From NCBI GenBank assembly GCA_947243845.1, contig CAMXIF010000004.1, positions 62,001 through 126,000 of the forward strand: DNA of 64,000 bases, read 5' to 3'. The position numbers and the translations under genes were made by a program. The stretch is from an uncultured bacterium (GTDB lineage Bacteria; Bacillota; Clostridia; Lachnospirales; Lachnospiraceae). Below are positions 17,634-26,070 of the stretch, piece by piece. Under the pieces are notes generated by a model. It searched no databases and was not told where the DNA came from. It saw only the letters and a program-made list of their open reading frames with translations. The number at the start of each line of letters is the position of its first letter. Position 1 is the first letter of the stretch.

Positions 17634-18036
17634 CTTTATCCAGAAACAGAAAGTATCCTTTATCGCCTCAGTGGATGAAGACGGATACCCTAACATGAAG
17701 GCCATGTTCATGCCCGGCAAGATTGAGGGAGACAGCTTCTATTACTCCACTAACACCTCTTCCCTTCGCGCCGGACAATTTATGAAAAATCCCAAAGCAA
17801 GCATTTACTTTTATAACAAAGGGCGCTTTAAATATGAGGCCGTCATGCTGACCGGCACCGTGGAAGTCTTGCAGGATCCCCAGATTAAGGAAGAACTCTG
17901 GCATCCCCAGGACGTGATGTACTACAAACAGGGCGTCACCGATCCCGATTACTGCGTCCTCAAATTCACTGCCGTAAAAGGAAGACATTACTGTGCCCTG
18001 AAAACAAAAAGCTTTCTGATCGCGGATTTAGTCTGA
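17608..18036 (+). CDS. Pyridoxamine 5'-phosphate oxidase-like flavin protein
   Basis: A 142-residue split-barrel flavoprotein-like protein (KVSFIASVDEDGYPNMKAMFMPG; FYYSTNTSSLRAGQFMKNPKASIYFYN). This family binds FMN or F420 and reduces small substrates, or acts as a general stress protein; vitamin B6 oxidation is not implied. AAAGGAGGATTAACC precedes ATG at 17608, inside the end of the MarR gene. The shared operon suggests it is the enzyme controlled by that regulator. Confidence 0.85.
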   Translation: MKTREQLFNFIQKQKVSFIASVDEDGYPNMKAMFMPGKIEGDSFYYSTNTSSLRAGQFMKNPKASIYFYNKGRFKYEAVMLTGTVEVLQDPQIKEELWHPQDVMYYKQGVTDPDYCVLKFTAVKGRHYCALKTKSFLIADLV

Positions 18037-18055
18037 TGCCGCCTCACCTATTTCT

Positions 18056-18814
18056 CTAACCAAATTTACCGGTGACATATTCCTGCGTCCTCTTATCTGC
18101 CGGATGCACAAACAGGCGGGCAGTGGTATCAAATTCCACCATCTCTCCCATCAGAAAGAAGGCCGTGTCGTCTGATACCCTGGCTGCCTGCTGCATGTTA
18201 TGTGTCACGATAACGATGGTGTATTGGCTTTTTAACCGACTTATCAACTCTTCCACTTTCAAAGTAGAGACCGGATCCAGTGCCGAGGTAGGCTCATCCA
18301 TCAATAACACCTCCGGCTCTACCGCCAGGGCACGAGCGATGCAAAGCCTCTGTTTCTGCCCTCCTGATAGCCCCAGCGCCGTCTTGCTCAGCTGGTTCTC
18401 CACCTCCTCCCAGATGGCCGCCTGCTTCAGGCTCCTCTCCACAATCTCATCCAGTTTCTCCTTATTTTTGACACCATGCACCTTTGGCCCATATGCAATA
18501 TTATCGTAGATGCTCATGGGAAATGGATTGGGCTGCTGAAACACCATTCCTACTCGTTTCCTGAGTCTCGTCACATCCATCTTGGGCCCGTAAATGTCCT
18601 CTCCGTCCAGATATACTTTCCCTTCCATCCTAACGCCGTCTGTCAACTCATTCATACGGTTTAAGGATCTTAAAAAGGTGGATTTCCCACAGCCGGAGGG
18701 GCCGATCAGCGCCGTTACCGTATTGGAACGAATCTTGATAGTAATATCCTTTAAAGCATGTTTGGCGCCATAGTATAAATTTAATTTATCGGTGCTTATC
18801 TTGCTCTGCGACAT
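18056..18814 (-). CDS. pstB: Phosphate ABC transporter ATPase PstB
   Basis: A 252-residue importer ATPase with Walker [15 protein letters not shown]-loop [18 protein letters not shown] (the [11 protein letters not shown] stretch is diagnostic of PstB), signature [16 protein letters not shown], Walker [14 protein letters not shown] and the H-loop IVIVTHNM. It is the last gene of pstSCAB, 19 bases after pstA. No phoU follows; instead convergent genes end here. Confidence 0.97.
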   Translation of the reverse strand: MSQSKISTDKLNLYYGAKHALKDITIKIRSNTVTALIGPSGCGKSTFLRSLNRMNELTDGVRMEGKVYLDGEDIYGPKMDVTRLRKRVGMVFQQPNPFPMSIYDNIAYGPKVHGVKNKEKLDEIVERSLKQAAIWEEVENQLSKTALGLSGGQKQRLCIARALAVEPEVLLMDEPTSALDPVSTLKVEELISRLKSQYTIVIVTHNMQQAARVSDDTAFFLMGEMVEFDTTARLFVHPADKRTQEYVTGKFG

Positions 18815-18833
18815 ACTGTTCAGTCCTTATCCT

Positions 18834-19688
18834 CTATCCTCTGCCGTCTGTGGTATCCCCCAATTTATTCGACAAAAGCCCGGTGAGCAAATTCATACAA
18901 AATACCATACAAAGCAGCACAGCCGCTATGCCAAATGCTATATCATACTGGGCCTTTTCCATACTCAGATACAGCTGTATCGTGAGCGTACCGCCGGATT
19001 CCACCATCTTATGAAACCACCCGCCCAAAGACCTGGGCAGGAAATACCCGCTTCCCGCCGTAAATAACAGCGCCGCCGACTCTCCCAGAATACGCCCCAC
19101 CGCCAAAACGATGCCGGTCATAATTCCCGGCATCGCAGAGGGTAAAAGAATCGTCCGGATCACATACCACTTCCCCGCTCCCATACCAATGGCGCCGCTT
19201 CTGTAACTTTCCGGCACCGTCTTTAACGCTTCCTGCGTATTTCTTGTAATCAGCGGCAAGACCATCAGGGAAAGCGTAAACGCTCCTGTCAGAATCGAAT
19301 ATCCCAACCCCAGCGTAACCCCAAAAAAGACCATTCCGAAGAGACCAAAAATAATGGACGGTATCCCGGACAATGTCTGCGTGGTAAATTCAATCAACCG
19401 TACCATCTTCCCCGGTCTGGCATACTCATTCAGATAAACAGCCGAACCAATGCCGACAGGCACTGCGATCACCAGTGTCAATACCACCATATATATAGTG
19501 TTTACCAGATTACCGGCAATTCCCACCGTCCCTTCCAGAACACTGGTCACTGTGGTCAGAAAGTGCAGACTAATGTGGGGAAATCCTTTGACAAACACAT
19601 ATACCAGAATCCCAATCAAAAGAAATTCTGCAAAGAAAGCTGCCAGATAGATCAGACACAGAAGCACATCGTCCTTCAGTTTTCTCAT
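18834..19688 (-). CDS. pstA: Phosphate ABC transporter permease PstA
   Basis: A 284-residue inner-membrane permease with six membrane helices and the binding-protein-dependent transport EAA-type loop (EALKTVPESYRSGAIGMGAGKWYVIRTI). ATG at 19688 overlaps the pstC stop (GTGATGA), giving translational coupling; GTG at 19691 is an alternative start. Works with PstC as the membrane channel. Confidence 0.95.
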   Translation of the reverse strand: MRKLKDDVLLCLIYLAAFFAEFLLIGILVYVFVKGFPHISLHFLTTVTSVLEGTVGIAGNLVNTIYMVVLTLVIAVPVGIGSAVYLNEYARPGKMVRLIEFTTQTLSGIPSIIFGLFGMVFFGVTLGLGYSILTGAFTLSLMVLPLITRNTQEALKTVPESYRSGAIGMGAGKWYVIRTILLPSAMPGIMTGIVLAVGRILGESAALLFTAGSGYFLPRSLGGWFHKMVESGGTLTIQLYLSMEKAQYDIAFGIAAVLLCMVFCMNLLTGLLSNKLGDTTDGRG

Positions 19689-20602
19689 CACTGCCGCTTT
19701 TCCCCCTTTAGAATACTGCTCAAAATCCCATTAATCATCATGATAAAAACAAAGAGCACCAGACCGATTGTAAACAGAACCTGCCTGTGCAGACCGCCCG
19801 CATATCCCATTTCACTGACAATCGCTGTGGTGAGAAACCTGACTGAGCAAAAAGGAAGCGGTAGGTTCACCGCATTACCGGACACCAGACTGATGGCCAT
19901 CGCCTCACCCACAGCCCTGCCCACTCCCAACACCACCGCAGCCAAAATCCCTGACCGGGCCGCCGGAATCGTCACCTGAAAAATGGTCTCCACCGGAGAG
20001 GCTCCCAGCGCAAGAGAAGACGCTTTCAACTCTGGCGGCACTGCCCGCAGCGCTGCCTCACTGATACTGATGACCGTAGGCAGTATCATCACCGCCAGCA
20101 CAATCACCGCCGAGAGCAGATTGGCACCGCCTGTAAACTGGTGTGTCCAAGAATCCGCGAAAATTCTTTGTTCCAGACGATACATAAATGGATTTAGAAT
20201 CATCATTCCCAGAACACCATAGATGACTGATGGTATCCCCGCTAAAAGTTCTACCGCCGGACGTATCACCGCCGCCAGCCACCCGGGCGCTGCCTCTGCC
20301 AGAAATACCGCCGTAAACAGTCCAATGGGTACACCCAATAATACCGCCAGAAATGTACCCACAACAGAAGTCAGAATCACATAGAGGATTCCAAAGGACG
20401 GCTCCTGTGCCGCAGGCTGCCAGACCGAAGAAAACAATATTTCTTTCCATCCGGCTTGTAGAACAGCCGGTACGCCATTGGCAATCATGTAGATCGTGAT
20501 GGAAAATACTGCTGCCACCGCAGTGAAGGCACAAAGAGAGAATATGATTCTTGCAGCTTTTTCGACTGTACGAGTGCGTGTATCTGTCCTATACCTGACC
20601 AT
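19688..20602 (-). CDS. pstC: Phosphate ABC transporter permease PstC
   Basis: A 304-residue permease with six membrane segments, the first at about residues 17-40, and the permease loop EAALRAVPPELKASSLALGAS. RBS AGGAGGGCTTGCC precedes ATG. Lies between pstS and pstA. The PstC-typical FxxxxWxP-like stretch (FSSVWQPAAQEPSFGI) after the first helix supports the assignment over PstA. Confidence 0.95.
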   Translation of the reverse strand: MVRYRTDTRTRTVEKAARIIFSLCAFTAVAAVFSITIYMIANGVPAVLQAGWKEILFSSVWQPAAQEPSFGILYVILTSVVGTFLAVLLGVPIGLFTAVFLAEAAPGWLAAVIRPAVELLAGIPSVIYGVLGMMILNPFMYRLEQRIFADSWTHQFTGGANLLSAVIVLAVMILPTVISISEAALRAVPPELKASSLALGASPVETIFQVTIPAARSGILAAVVLGVGRAVGEAMAISLVSGNAVNLPLPFCSVRFLTTAIVSEMGYAGGLHRQVLFTIGLVLFVFIMMINGILSSILKGEKRQ

Positions 20603-20613
20603 GGCAAGCCCTC

Positions 20614-21522
20614 CTATTGCACCGCTTCTACCAAGATTCCCCCTGCATTCTTCAACAGTGCCTCTCCTTCCCCAGATTTCATATATAAGAAAAACTCCTT
20701 CACTGCCTCACTCTGTTCCTCCATCCCGCCTTTTGTCACCATCACATACGGTCTGCTCAACCCGTATCTGCCAGTTCTTATCGTATCTGCCGTGGGCTTA
20801 ACCCCATCGATTGCCAAAACCGCCACCATATCATCCAGGACATCCCAGGACAAATAACCGATAGCCCCTGGCGTAGATGAGACCCTGGCCATTACCGCTC
20901 CCGTAGAGTTCAATTCATTGGCGTAGTCACACAGCTCTTCCAATTCCAGATATTCCTCAAAAGCCTCTCTCGTCCCGCTTCCTGCTTCCCGCCCCAATAC
21001 CACAATGGCCCTATCCGTGCCGCCCACTTCCCGCCAGTTTCTGACTTTTCCCTGATAAATTGCCGATAACTGCTCTTTCGTCAATTCCCTGACCGGATTT
21101 TCTGCATCCGTAATCATCACAATTCCATCCAGAGCCACAATATATTCCACTGCCCCGGCCGCCTTCTCCTCCGGACGAAGCCTTCTGGAAGAATTGCCGA
21201 TATCCGCACTGCCTGTCAGCGCTGCCTCGATTCCTGCTGAAGAGCCGGTAAACTCCACTGTTACCATCACATACGGGTACCGATTCATAAACCCTTCTGC
21301 CAGTGCATTGGCAATGGATTCCATGGATGTAGAACCGGCCATTGTAACAGTGCCGCGTAAAGGTGTACTGCGGTTAGATTGACCAAAACTGCCCTGCCTG
21401 TCACTTCCCCTGCTGCCAAAGGCCAGAAGCCCAATGATAAGTATCATTGCGGCAAGAAGCCTTTTTTCATTTCTATCTGCCCGATCTTCGTATTCTTTTT
21501 TCATGCCCGCTGTCCATAGCAA
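20614..21522 (-). CDS. pstS: Phosphate-binding protein PstS, apparently not a classical lipoprotein
   Basis: About 300 residues. The periplasmic-type binding fold shows the phosphate motifs MAGSTSMESI, GSSAGIEAALTG-SADIGNSSR and GREAGSGTREAFEEY. The start is uncertain: TTG at 21522 (RBS AGAGG very near) or ATG at 21504. The N-terminus is a charged stretch followed by one hydrophobic segment (LLAAMILIIGLLAFGS) and has no cysteine, so the lipobox normal for Gram-positive PstS is missing; it is probably held by an uncleaved signal anchor. First gene of pstSCAB. Confidence 0.9.
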   Translation of the reverse strand: MLWTAGMKKEYEDRADRNEKRLLAAMILIIGLLAFGSRGSDRQGSFGQSNRSTPLRGTVTMAGSTSMESIANALAEGFMNRYPYVMVTVEFTGSSAGIEAALTGSADIGNSSRRLRPEEKAAGAVEYIVALDGIVMITDAENPVRELTKEQLSAIYQGKVRNWREVGGTDRAIVVLGREAGSGTREAFEEYLELEELCDYANELNSTGAVMARVSSTPGAIGYLSWDVLDDMVAVLAIDGVKPTADTIRTGRYGLSRPYVMVTKGGMEEQSEAVKEFFLYMKSGEGEALLKNAGGILVEAVQ

Positions 21523-21573
21523 CTGCCTCTTCTTTACAACTTATGCTTTTTGCCTGCGCTTCATATCTCCTAT

Positions 21574-21602
21574 TTGATTGAAATACGCTTTTGTCGTATG
21601 AT
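21574..21602 (+). promoter_or_regulatory. Candidate promoter of the XRE membrane regulator
   Basis: TTGATT (21574-21579), 17-base spacer, TATGAT (21597-21602), followed by a leader of about 100 bases that contains the tandem 18-bp repeats. It overlaps the 5' region of pstS on the other strand. Confidence 0.4.
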
Positions 21603-21658
21603 AAAAAGGTACTTTTCTGACAACTCAACCAACAGTTTGTGTACAAAATACATTCCGT

Positions 21659-21695
21659 CATGTAATATGCATCTAAACATGTACTATGCATCTAA
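21659..21695 (+). repeat. Tandem 18-bp direct repeat before the XRE regulator
   Basis: CATGTAATATGCATCTAA (21659-21676) and CATGTACTATGCATCTAA (21678-21695) differ at one base, with a period of 19 (nearly two helical turns). The second copy ends at the Shine-Dalgarno sequence. Each contains the palindrome ATGCAT. Candidate operator for the XRE protein, or a binding site shared with divergent pstS. Confidence 0.6.
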
Positions 21696-21708
21696 GGAGG
21701 AAGTCATA

Positions 21709-22536
21709 ATGAATCAGACAGAAATTGGAACATTCATTGCCAGATGCCGTAAAGAACAGAACCTGACACAGGCACAGCTGGCAGAAAAACTCAATATTAC
21801 AGACAGAGCCATATCCAAATGGGAAACCGGGAAAAGCATGCCCGATTCTTCCATCATGTTAGAACTGTGCGCCATCTTGGGCATCAGCGTAAACGAATTG
21901 TTAAGCGGGGAAAAGATTGAACCCAAACATTCAGAAAATTATGAGAAAAGGGCAGAAGAAAACCTGATTGCCCTAAAAAGAAAAGATGAAAACAACATCT
22001 CCAAAAACGGGATCATAGCCACCCTTTTTACCGTGACACTTTTTATTGGAATCGTGGTATGTCTTACCTGTGATATTGCCATCTCCGGTCACCTGACCTG
22101 GTCACTCATTCCGCTCAGTTCCATTGCCTTTGCATGGGTGATATCTTTTCCAGGTATGATATTGGGAAAAAGGGGAATTGTTGTCAGCCTGATCTCTTTA
22201 AGTATTTTTGTCATTCCCTATTTATATCTGCTGAGCGTCCTGATAAAAGTCCATGAAATATTTTCCATCGGCACTGCCATGGCAATACCTTCTCTTGTGT
22301 TCTTATGGCTGGTGTCCGCCATTTTCAATCGTATGGGAAAGACAAGAAAATTAGCGGCTCTGGGGATATCCCTGCTCGCCGCCGTTCCATTTTTATTTAT
22401 CATTAATATAATCTTGTCTAAAATGATAGGAGAACCCATCCTGGATGTGTGGGATGTGCTGACAATCTTTATCCTGTTGATGCTGGCTTTTGTCTGCTTT
22501 GTGGGTAACCATCGCAAATCTATACCACCGGCTTAG
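21709..22536 (+). CDS. XRE-family regulator with membrane domain
   Basis: A 275-residue protein. Residues 1-65 are an XRE helix-turn-helix (FIARCRKEQNLTQAQLAEKL..ITDRAISKWETGKSMPD), then a charged linker and six membrane segments (about 98-120, 128-150, 158-180, 190-210, 222-240, 250-268). ATG at 21709 follows AAGGAGGAAGTCATA. Such HTH-membrane fusions are common in Clostridia and are thought to sense membrane or envelope state; the signal is unknown. The stop codon lies inside the loop of its own terminator hairpin. Confidence 0.85.
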   Translation: MNQTEIGTFIARCRKEQNLTQAQLAEKLNITDRAISKWETGKSMPDSSIMLELCAILGISVNELLSGEKIEPKHSENYEKRAEENLIALKRKDENNISKNGIIATLFTVTLFIGIVVCLTCDIAISGHLTWSLIPLSSIAFAWVISFPGMILGKRGIVVSLISLSIFVIPYLYLLSVLIKVHEIFSIGTAMAIPSLVFLWLVSAIFNRMGKTRKLAALGISLLAAVPFLFIINIILSKMIGEPILDVWDVLTIFILLMLAFVCFVGNHRKSIPPA

Positions 22537-22550
22537 CCGGTGGTTTTCTT
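22525..22550 (+). terminator. Terminator overlapping the XRE gene stop codon
   Basis: CCACCGGC-TTA-GCCGGTGG (22525-22543) then TTTTCTT. The stop TAG (22534-22536) begins in the 3-base loop, so a terminating ribosome would cover the hairpin. Confidence 0.8.
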
Positions 22551-22598
22551 TCCCCTTGCAGTTTCACAGTAAGCGTCTGTGAACATCCCCGCTCCAGA

Positions 22599-23061
22599 CT
22601 ACTCAGAATCATACTCGCAAATATAACCTATCTTGCCTGTATACGATGGAAATGCAGACAAAATATCCTCCGGCATGTCCCTGATGTAGCATCTGTCATC
22701 TTCCTGCACAAGATCCCCTGTCTACTACCAGTTCCGGTATATAATCCTCATCCACATAAATCAGCGTATAGGTAAAAGAATCCGGCATTACTGCAAAATC
22801 GACCTCATATCCTATTTCAGTCCGTTGTTTTTCCTTTGGGATACACAATACATTCTGCGTCCCTTTTTGTATAAATCCTTATCTAACGGACTTGCTCCGC
22901 ATGGCGCCCCGGACTGCTCTTCTAAGTTGGAATCTGCGACCGGCTTGTTATCTGCTGCAAACATCTGCCTGTCAGCGCACCCGCCGCAGACGCACAACTT
23001 GATCGACAGACAGACAATATATGATAGGAGACAAATTGCTTTTGTCTTATGAGCATACTAA
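22599..23061 (-). pseudogene. Frameshifted lipoprotein pseudogene
   Basis: Three minus-strand frames read as pieces of one secreted lipoprotein. From about 23050 an in-frame segment without ATG gives a signal-peptide-like stretch ending LCVCGGCADRQ (lipobox-like Cys) and continues to ..MYCVSQRKNNG at about 22812. A second frame carries YEVDFAVMPDSFTYTLIYVD and YIPELVVD to about 22715. A third carries RDMPEDILSAFPSYTGKIGY and ends at a TAG at 22599-22601. At least two frameshifts and a lost start codon are needed. The IPELVVD motif recalls large secreted lipoproteins of Lachnospiraceae. No function is expected. Confidence 0.6.
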
Positions 23062-23072
23062 CCTCTATGATT

Positions 23073-23125
23073 CCGCATTGCGTAATCTCAGATCAATGCG
23101 GAGAATGCCGCATTTTAGGCATTCT
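23073..23125 (-). terminator. Twin hairpins after the tyrosine phosphatase gene
   Basis: Two abutting dyads: CCGCATTG (23073-23080) with CAATGCGG (23094-23101), and AGAATGCC (23102-23109) with GGCATTCT (23118-23125). They lie 28 bases past the phosphatase stop on the minus strand. There is no long U tract, so it may be a processing or pausing structure. Confidence 0.45.
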
Positions 23126-23152
23126 TCTCGCACTATTCTCCCACCACATAAA

Positions 23153-23611
23153 TCAATCGGATTCCGTCAGGAAATTTAAGAAGGCCTCACATCCCTCCAA
23201 GATATCATCATAAGTCACATCAAATTCTCCTGTATACCAGGGATCGGCAATGGCCCTTTCGCTTCCCGCATACTCTAACAGCTTGTGTATTTTATGTTCC
23301 GGGTCACCGTTGGCAATCCTCGTCATATTACGGATGTTGGCATCGTCCATGCCTATTAAGTAATCATATTTGTGGTAATCCTGTTTCGTCATCTGCACTG
23401 CCCGATGCGGCACAACGGGAATCCCTACGGCTCTCAATTTATTCACTGTGCCATAGTGTGGGCTGTTGCCGATTTCCTCGCGGCTTGTGGCTGCGGAAGC
23501 AATCTGGAATTGATCCGAGAGGTGGCGCTTGCTTACTAAGTAGGTCATGACGCTCTCGGCCATTGTGCTGCGGCAGATGTTGCCGTGGCAAATAAAAAGT
23601 ATTTTTATCAT
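23153..23611 (-). CDS. Low-molecular-weight protein-tyrosine phosphatase
   Basis: A 152-residue enzyme with the LMW-PTP signature C-x5-R-S at the N-terminus (ILFICHGNICRSTMAE, nucleophile Cys9) and the general-acid loop ADPWYTGEFD near the C-terminus. Length is normal for the family. RBS AGAGGAGTTAAACTACG precedes ATG. In Bacillota such enzymes dephosphorylate tyrosine kinases of capsule synthesis or arginine-phosphorylated proteins; no kinase is adjacent here, so the substrate is open. Standalone gene bordered by two pseudogene relics. Confidence 0.93.
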   Translation of the reverse strand: MIKILFICHGNICRSTMAESVMTYLVSKRHLSDQFQIASAATSREEIGNSPHYGTVNKLRAVGIPVVPHRAVQMTKQDYHKYDYLIGMDDANIRNMTRIANGDPEHKIHKLLEYAGSERAIADPWYTGEFDVTYDDILEGCEAFLNFLTESD

Positions 23612-23703
23612 CGTAGTTTAACTCCTCTAAAATGCTGATTTTCCTTGATTTTACGGGCTTTTCAAGTTTTCCCATTTTTTATTGTTTTACAACTTTTTAC
23701 AAC

Positions 23704-23918
23704 TCAGCGGTTACATACCTTTTTCAGCAATTCCTCTTTCTTAAGGATATTGATAACAAAGCTATAACCAATACGGATATTCTCCCTGACTCCTGCTTTT
23801 TGTGCAACATATTTTTGCTCAAGCTCCAATACCGTCATATTACCGCCCGATAAGATTAGACCAGCCGCCAACTGTACACGTACCTCGTATTTCCCACATT
23901 GTCAATATACTTGTACAT
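23704..23918 (-). pseudogene. Tn916-type tyrosine integrase remnant
   Basis: Two frames match the N-terminal part of Tn916-family Int. 23856-23918 reads MYKYIDNVGNTRYVYSWRLV then stop, corresponding to the AP2-like arm-binding domain (..YLYKYxDxxGxxxYVYSWkLV). 23704-23838 reads MTVLELEQKYVAQKAG.. through GYSFVINILKKEELLKK then stop, matching the core-binding domain start. About 45 residues between them, the first ~15 residues and the whole catalytic domain are missing. Non-functional. Confidence 0.75.
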
Positions 23919-23987
23919 ATACTATACCATACCATAAACAGGACTCCTAATCTAGTCAAAAATACGTCTGCCAACCTCAAACCGAAC

Positions 23988-24159
23988 TTATGTAACAGTC
24001 ACTTTTTCGTCTATAAACTTTTCAAATACTTTCCTTTTGATGTTCTTTTACGAACCGTCTGAGAGTCTTCTCCCCAATGCCAAAATACAGGGATGCCTCT
24101 TCCATTATGAGTGTGTATTTCTCCCACCAAGACAAAGGAATGTATTTTCCTACCATCAT
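23988..24159 (-). pseudogene. Tn916-type excisionase (Xis) remnant
   Basis: A frame from ATG at 24159 reads IPLSWWEKYTLIMEEASLYF then GIGEKTLRRFVKEHQ, the winged-helix core of Tn916-type Xis (..WEKYTLTIEEASxYFxIGExKLRR). The family's C-terminus, KRKVFEKFIDEKVTVT and a stop at 23988, follows in another frame, with the usual intervening ~20 residues deleted. It sits 70 bases upstream of the int remnant, the normal xis-int order and spacing. Confidence 0.75.
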
Positions 24160-24279
24160 ATCTGCAAATCTTCCTATCACAAAATTTGCTCTAATACAGA
24201 AAATAGGTATTAAACTCTCACCAAACTAACCACTCATAAGCAATCTCTCCTTTCCCGGTTTTATCCGTAAACAGAGGGA

Positions 24280-26070
24280 CTATTCGCCATATTTCCCTGC
24301 CTGCATATGCCACATCTTTGCATACTTTCCATTTTGCTCTAAAAGCTCTTCATGGGTTCCCTCCTCTATGATTCTGCCTTTTTCTAACATAATTATGCGG
24401 TCTGCATCTCTTGTAGTAGACAGTCGGTGAGAAATATAGAATACAGTCTTATTTCGCGCAGCATCCTGCATTGCTTTATTCAAATTATATTCTGCAATAG
24501 GATCCAGTGCACTGGAAGGCTCATCCATAACTAAAATATCTGCCTGCTTGTAGAAGGCTCTGGCGATGGCAACCTTCTGGCTTTCTCCACCGGACAGATT
24601 CACCCCGTTTTCGTCAAACTCCGAGGTAATTGATGTATACAATCCTTCCGGAAGTGTTTCCAGGCGCCCACCGAAACCACTGCTGCAAAGAGCCTGTCTG
24701 ACAGCTTCCTCTTCCGTTTTTACATTCTCTATGTCATCCAATACAACATTCTCCATCAGTGTTGCATCATACATCTTGAAATCCTGAAACACTACGCCAA
24801 AACGTTTATGATACTCACCTAAATTATACTGCGTTATATTTTTATCATGATAAAGAATCGTGCCGGCTGTAGGATCATACAGCCTCATCAACAGCTTGAT
24901 AAGTGTTGTCTTTCCGGCACCATTGTAACCTACAATTGCAATTTTTTCGCCGGATCTTACCTGTAATGAAATATCCATCAATACCTCTGGCGAATCCTTG
25001 GTATAACGAAAGCTGACATGGTCAAAACGTATTGTTCCAGACTCTGTGGGCAAGCTTTCTCCCACATTATGCTTAATTTCCGGCTCATACATCAGAAAAC
25101 TTCTGATCTTGTCAATGTACATGCTGTTTTCGCCTGCCTTAGGCACCGCCTCGACAAACCCCTTCATACCCTTTCGCAGACTGCTTGTACGGTTGAACAA
25201 AACTACTGCATTACTGTAATCAATGGTATGTAACACTGCAGCCTGAAATATTAAGTACGTTATATAAAGTCCATCCAAAATAAAATTTCCGGCTAAATAT
25301 CCCTGTGCAAAATGCAGGCCTGTACGCTTCCTGCAAGCCTCTTTCTGCACTTTTACCATTTCCTCATTGGCCTGTACAAAATCCTGCTCCAAAATATCAG
25401 CCGTCCGAGGGTATAAACGCAGTTCTTTCGCATAATCACTCAGATAAAAAATTCGACTTACATAATTTCGCTTACGTTCCAATGGATTTGTTTTCATCCG
25501 CACTTCGTAATTTAACTTGTTCAATACCTTTGCAAACAAAAAATTAAGTACAAAAGATGCCAATACAAATAAAATTCCCGCAGCATCTGTTACAAGAAAG
25601 AATACTCCCGTTGTCAGCATAATGGTAACACTTTGTATAAAGGAATTAAGTAACGTCAAAAAGCGTTCTATCGAACTCTCAGCCTCGGATACAGACAAGA
25701 CAAACTCATTATAATAATCTGGTTCATCATAGCATGCCAGATCAATTTCGGCCGCCTTATGATACATTTGATCCTTTAACGCCTGATAGAGTTTCGGTTT
25801 TGCACATAATGACAAGTTATGAATATAATACCCATCCGGTATAATCGCTGCCATGTATGCTAATAGTACGATGCCTACTACGATAAATGCTTTATAAAAT
25901 GGTTCTCCATACTCTGCACATCTTAAAACATAACGAACAGCTATTGTATGTTCCAGAAAGATAAGAACCTGACTTCTAAAAGCATCATATATAGCATACA
26001 GCATAAATCCCGGAGCTGTACGGAAACAAAGCCGCCAAAGAAACAGATGATTTTTTAACACTTCTTTCAT
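24280..26070 (-). CDS. ABC exporter half-transporter, permease-ATPase (second of pair)
   Basis: A 596-residue fused exporter: membrane domain with six helices (residues ~1-310) then ATPase with Walker A VGYNGAGKTTLIKL, signature LSGGESQKVAIARAF, Walker B ILVMDEPSSALDP and H-loop FYISHRLS. Its start overlaps the stop of the upstream half-transporter (ATGA), so the two form a heterodimer. Related two-gene exporters carry peptides, bacteriocins or drugs. No precursor or modification gene is next to it. The block is more A+T-rich than its flanks and lies beside the Tn916-like remnant, so horizontal acquisition is likely. Confidence 0.88.
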   Translation of the reverse strand: MKEVLKNHLFLWRLCFRTAPGFMLYAIYDAFRSQVLIFLEHTIAVRYVLRCAEYGEPFYKAFIVVGIVLLAYMAAIIPDGYYIHNLSLCAKPKLYQALKDQMYHKAAEIDLACYDEPDYYNEFVLSVSEAESSIERFLTLLNSFIQSVTIMLTTGVFFLVTDAAGILFVLASFVLNFLFAKVLNKLNYEVRMKTNPLERKRNYVSRIFYLSDYAKELRLYPRTADILEQDFVQANEEMVKVQKEACRKRTGLHFAQGYLAGNFILDGLYITYLIFQAAVLHTIDYSNAVVLFNRTSSLRKGMKGFVEAVPKAGENSMYIDKIRSFLMYEPEIKHNVGESLPTESGTIRFDHVSFRYTKDSPEVLMDISLQVRSGEKIAIVGYNGAGKTTLIKLLMRLYDPTAGTILYHDKNITQYNLGEYHKRFGVVFQDFKMYDATLMENVVLDDIENVKTEEEAVRQALCSSGFGGRLETLPEGLYTSITSEFDENGVNLSGGESQKVAIARAFYKQADILVMDEPSSALDPIAEYNLNKAMQDAARNKTVFYISHRLSTTRDADRIIMLEKGRIIEEGTHEELLEQNGKYAKMWHMQAGKYGE

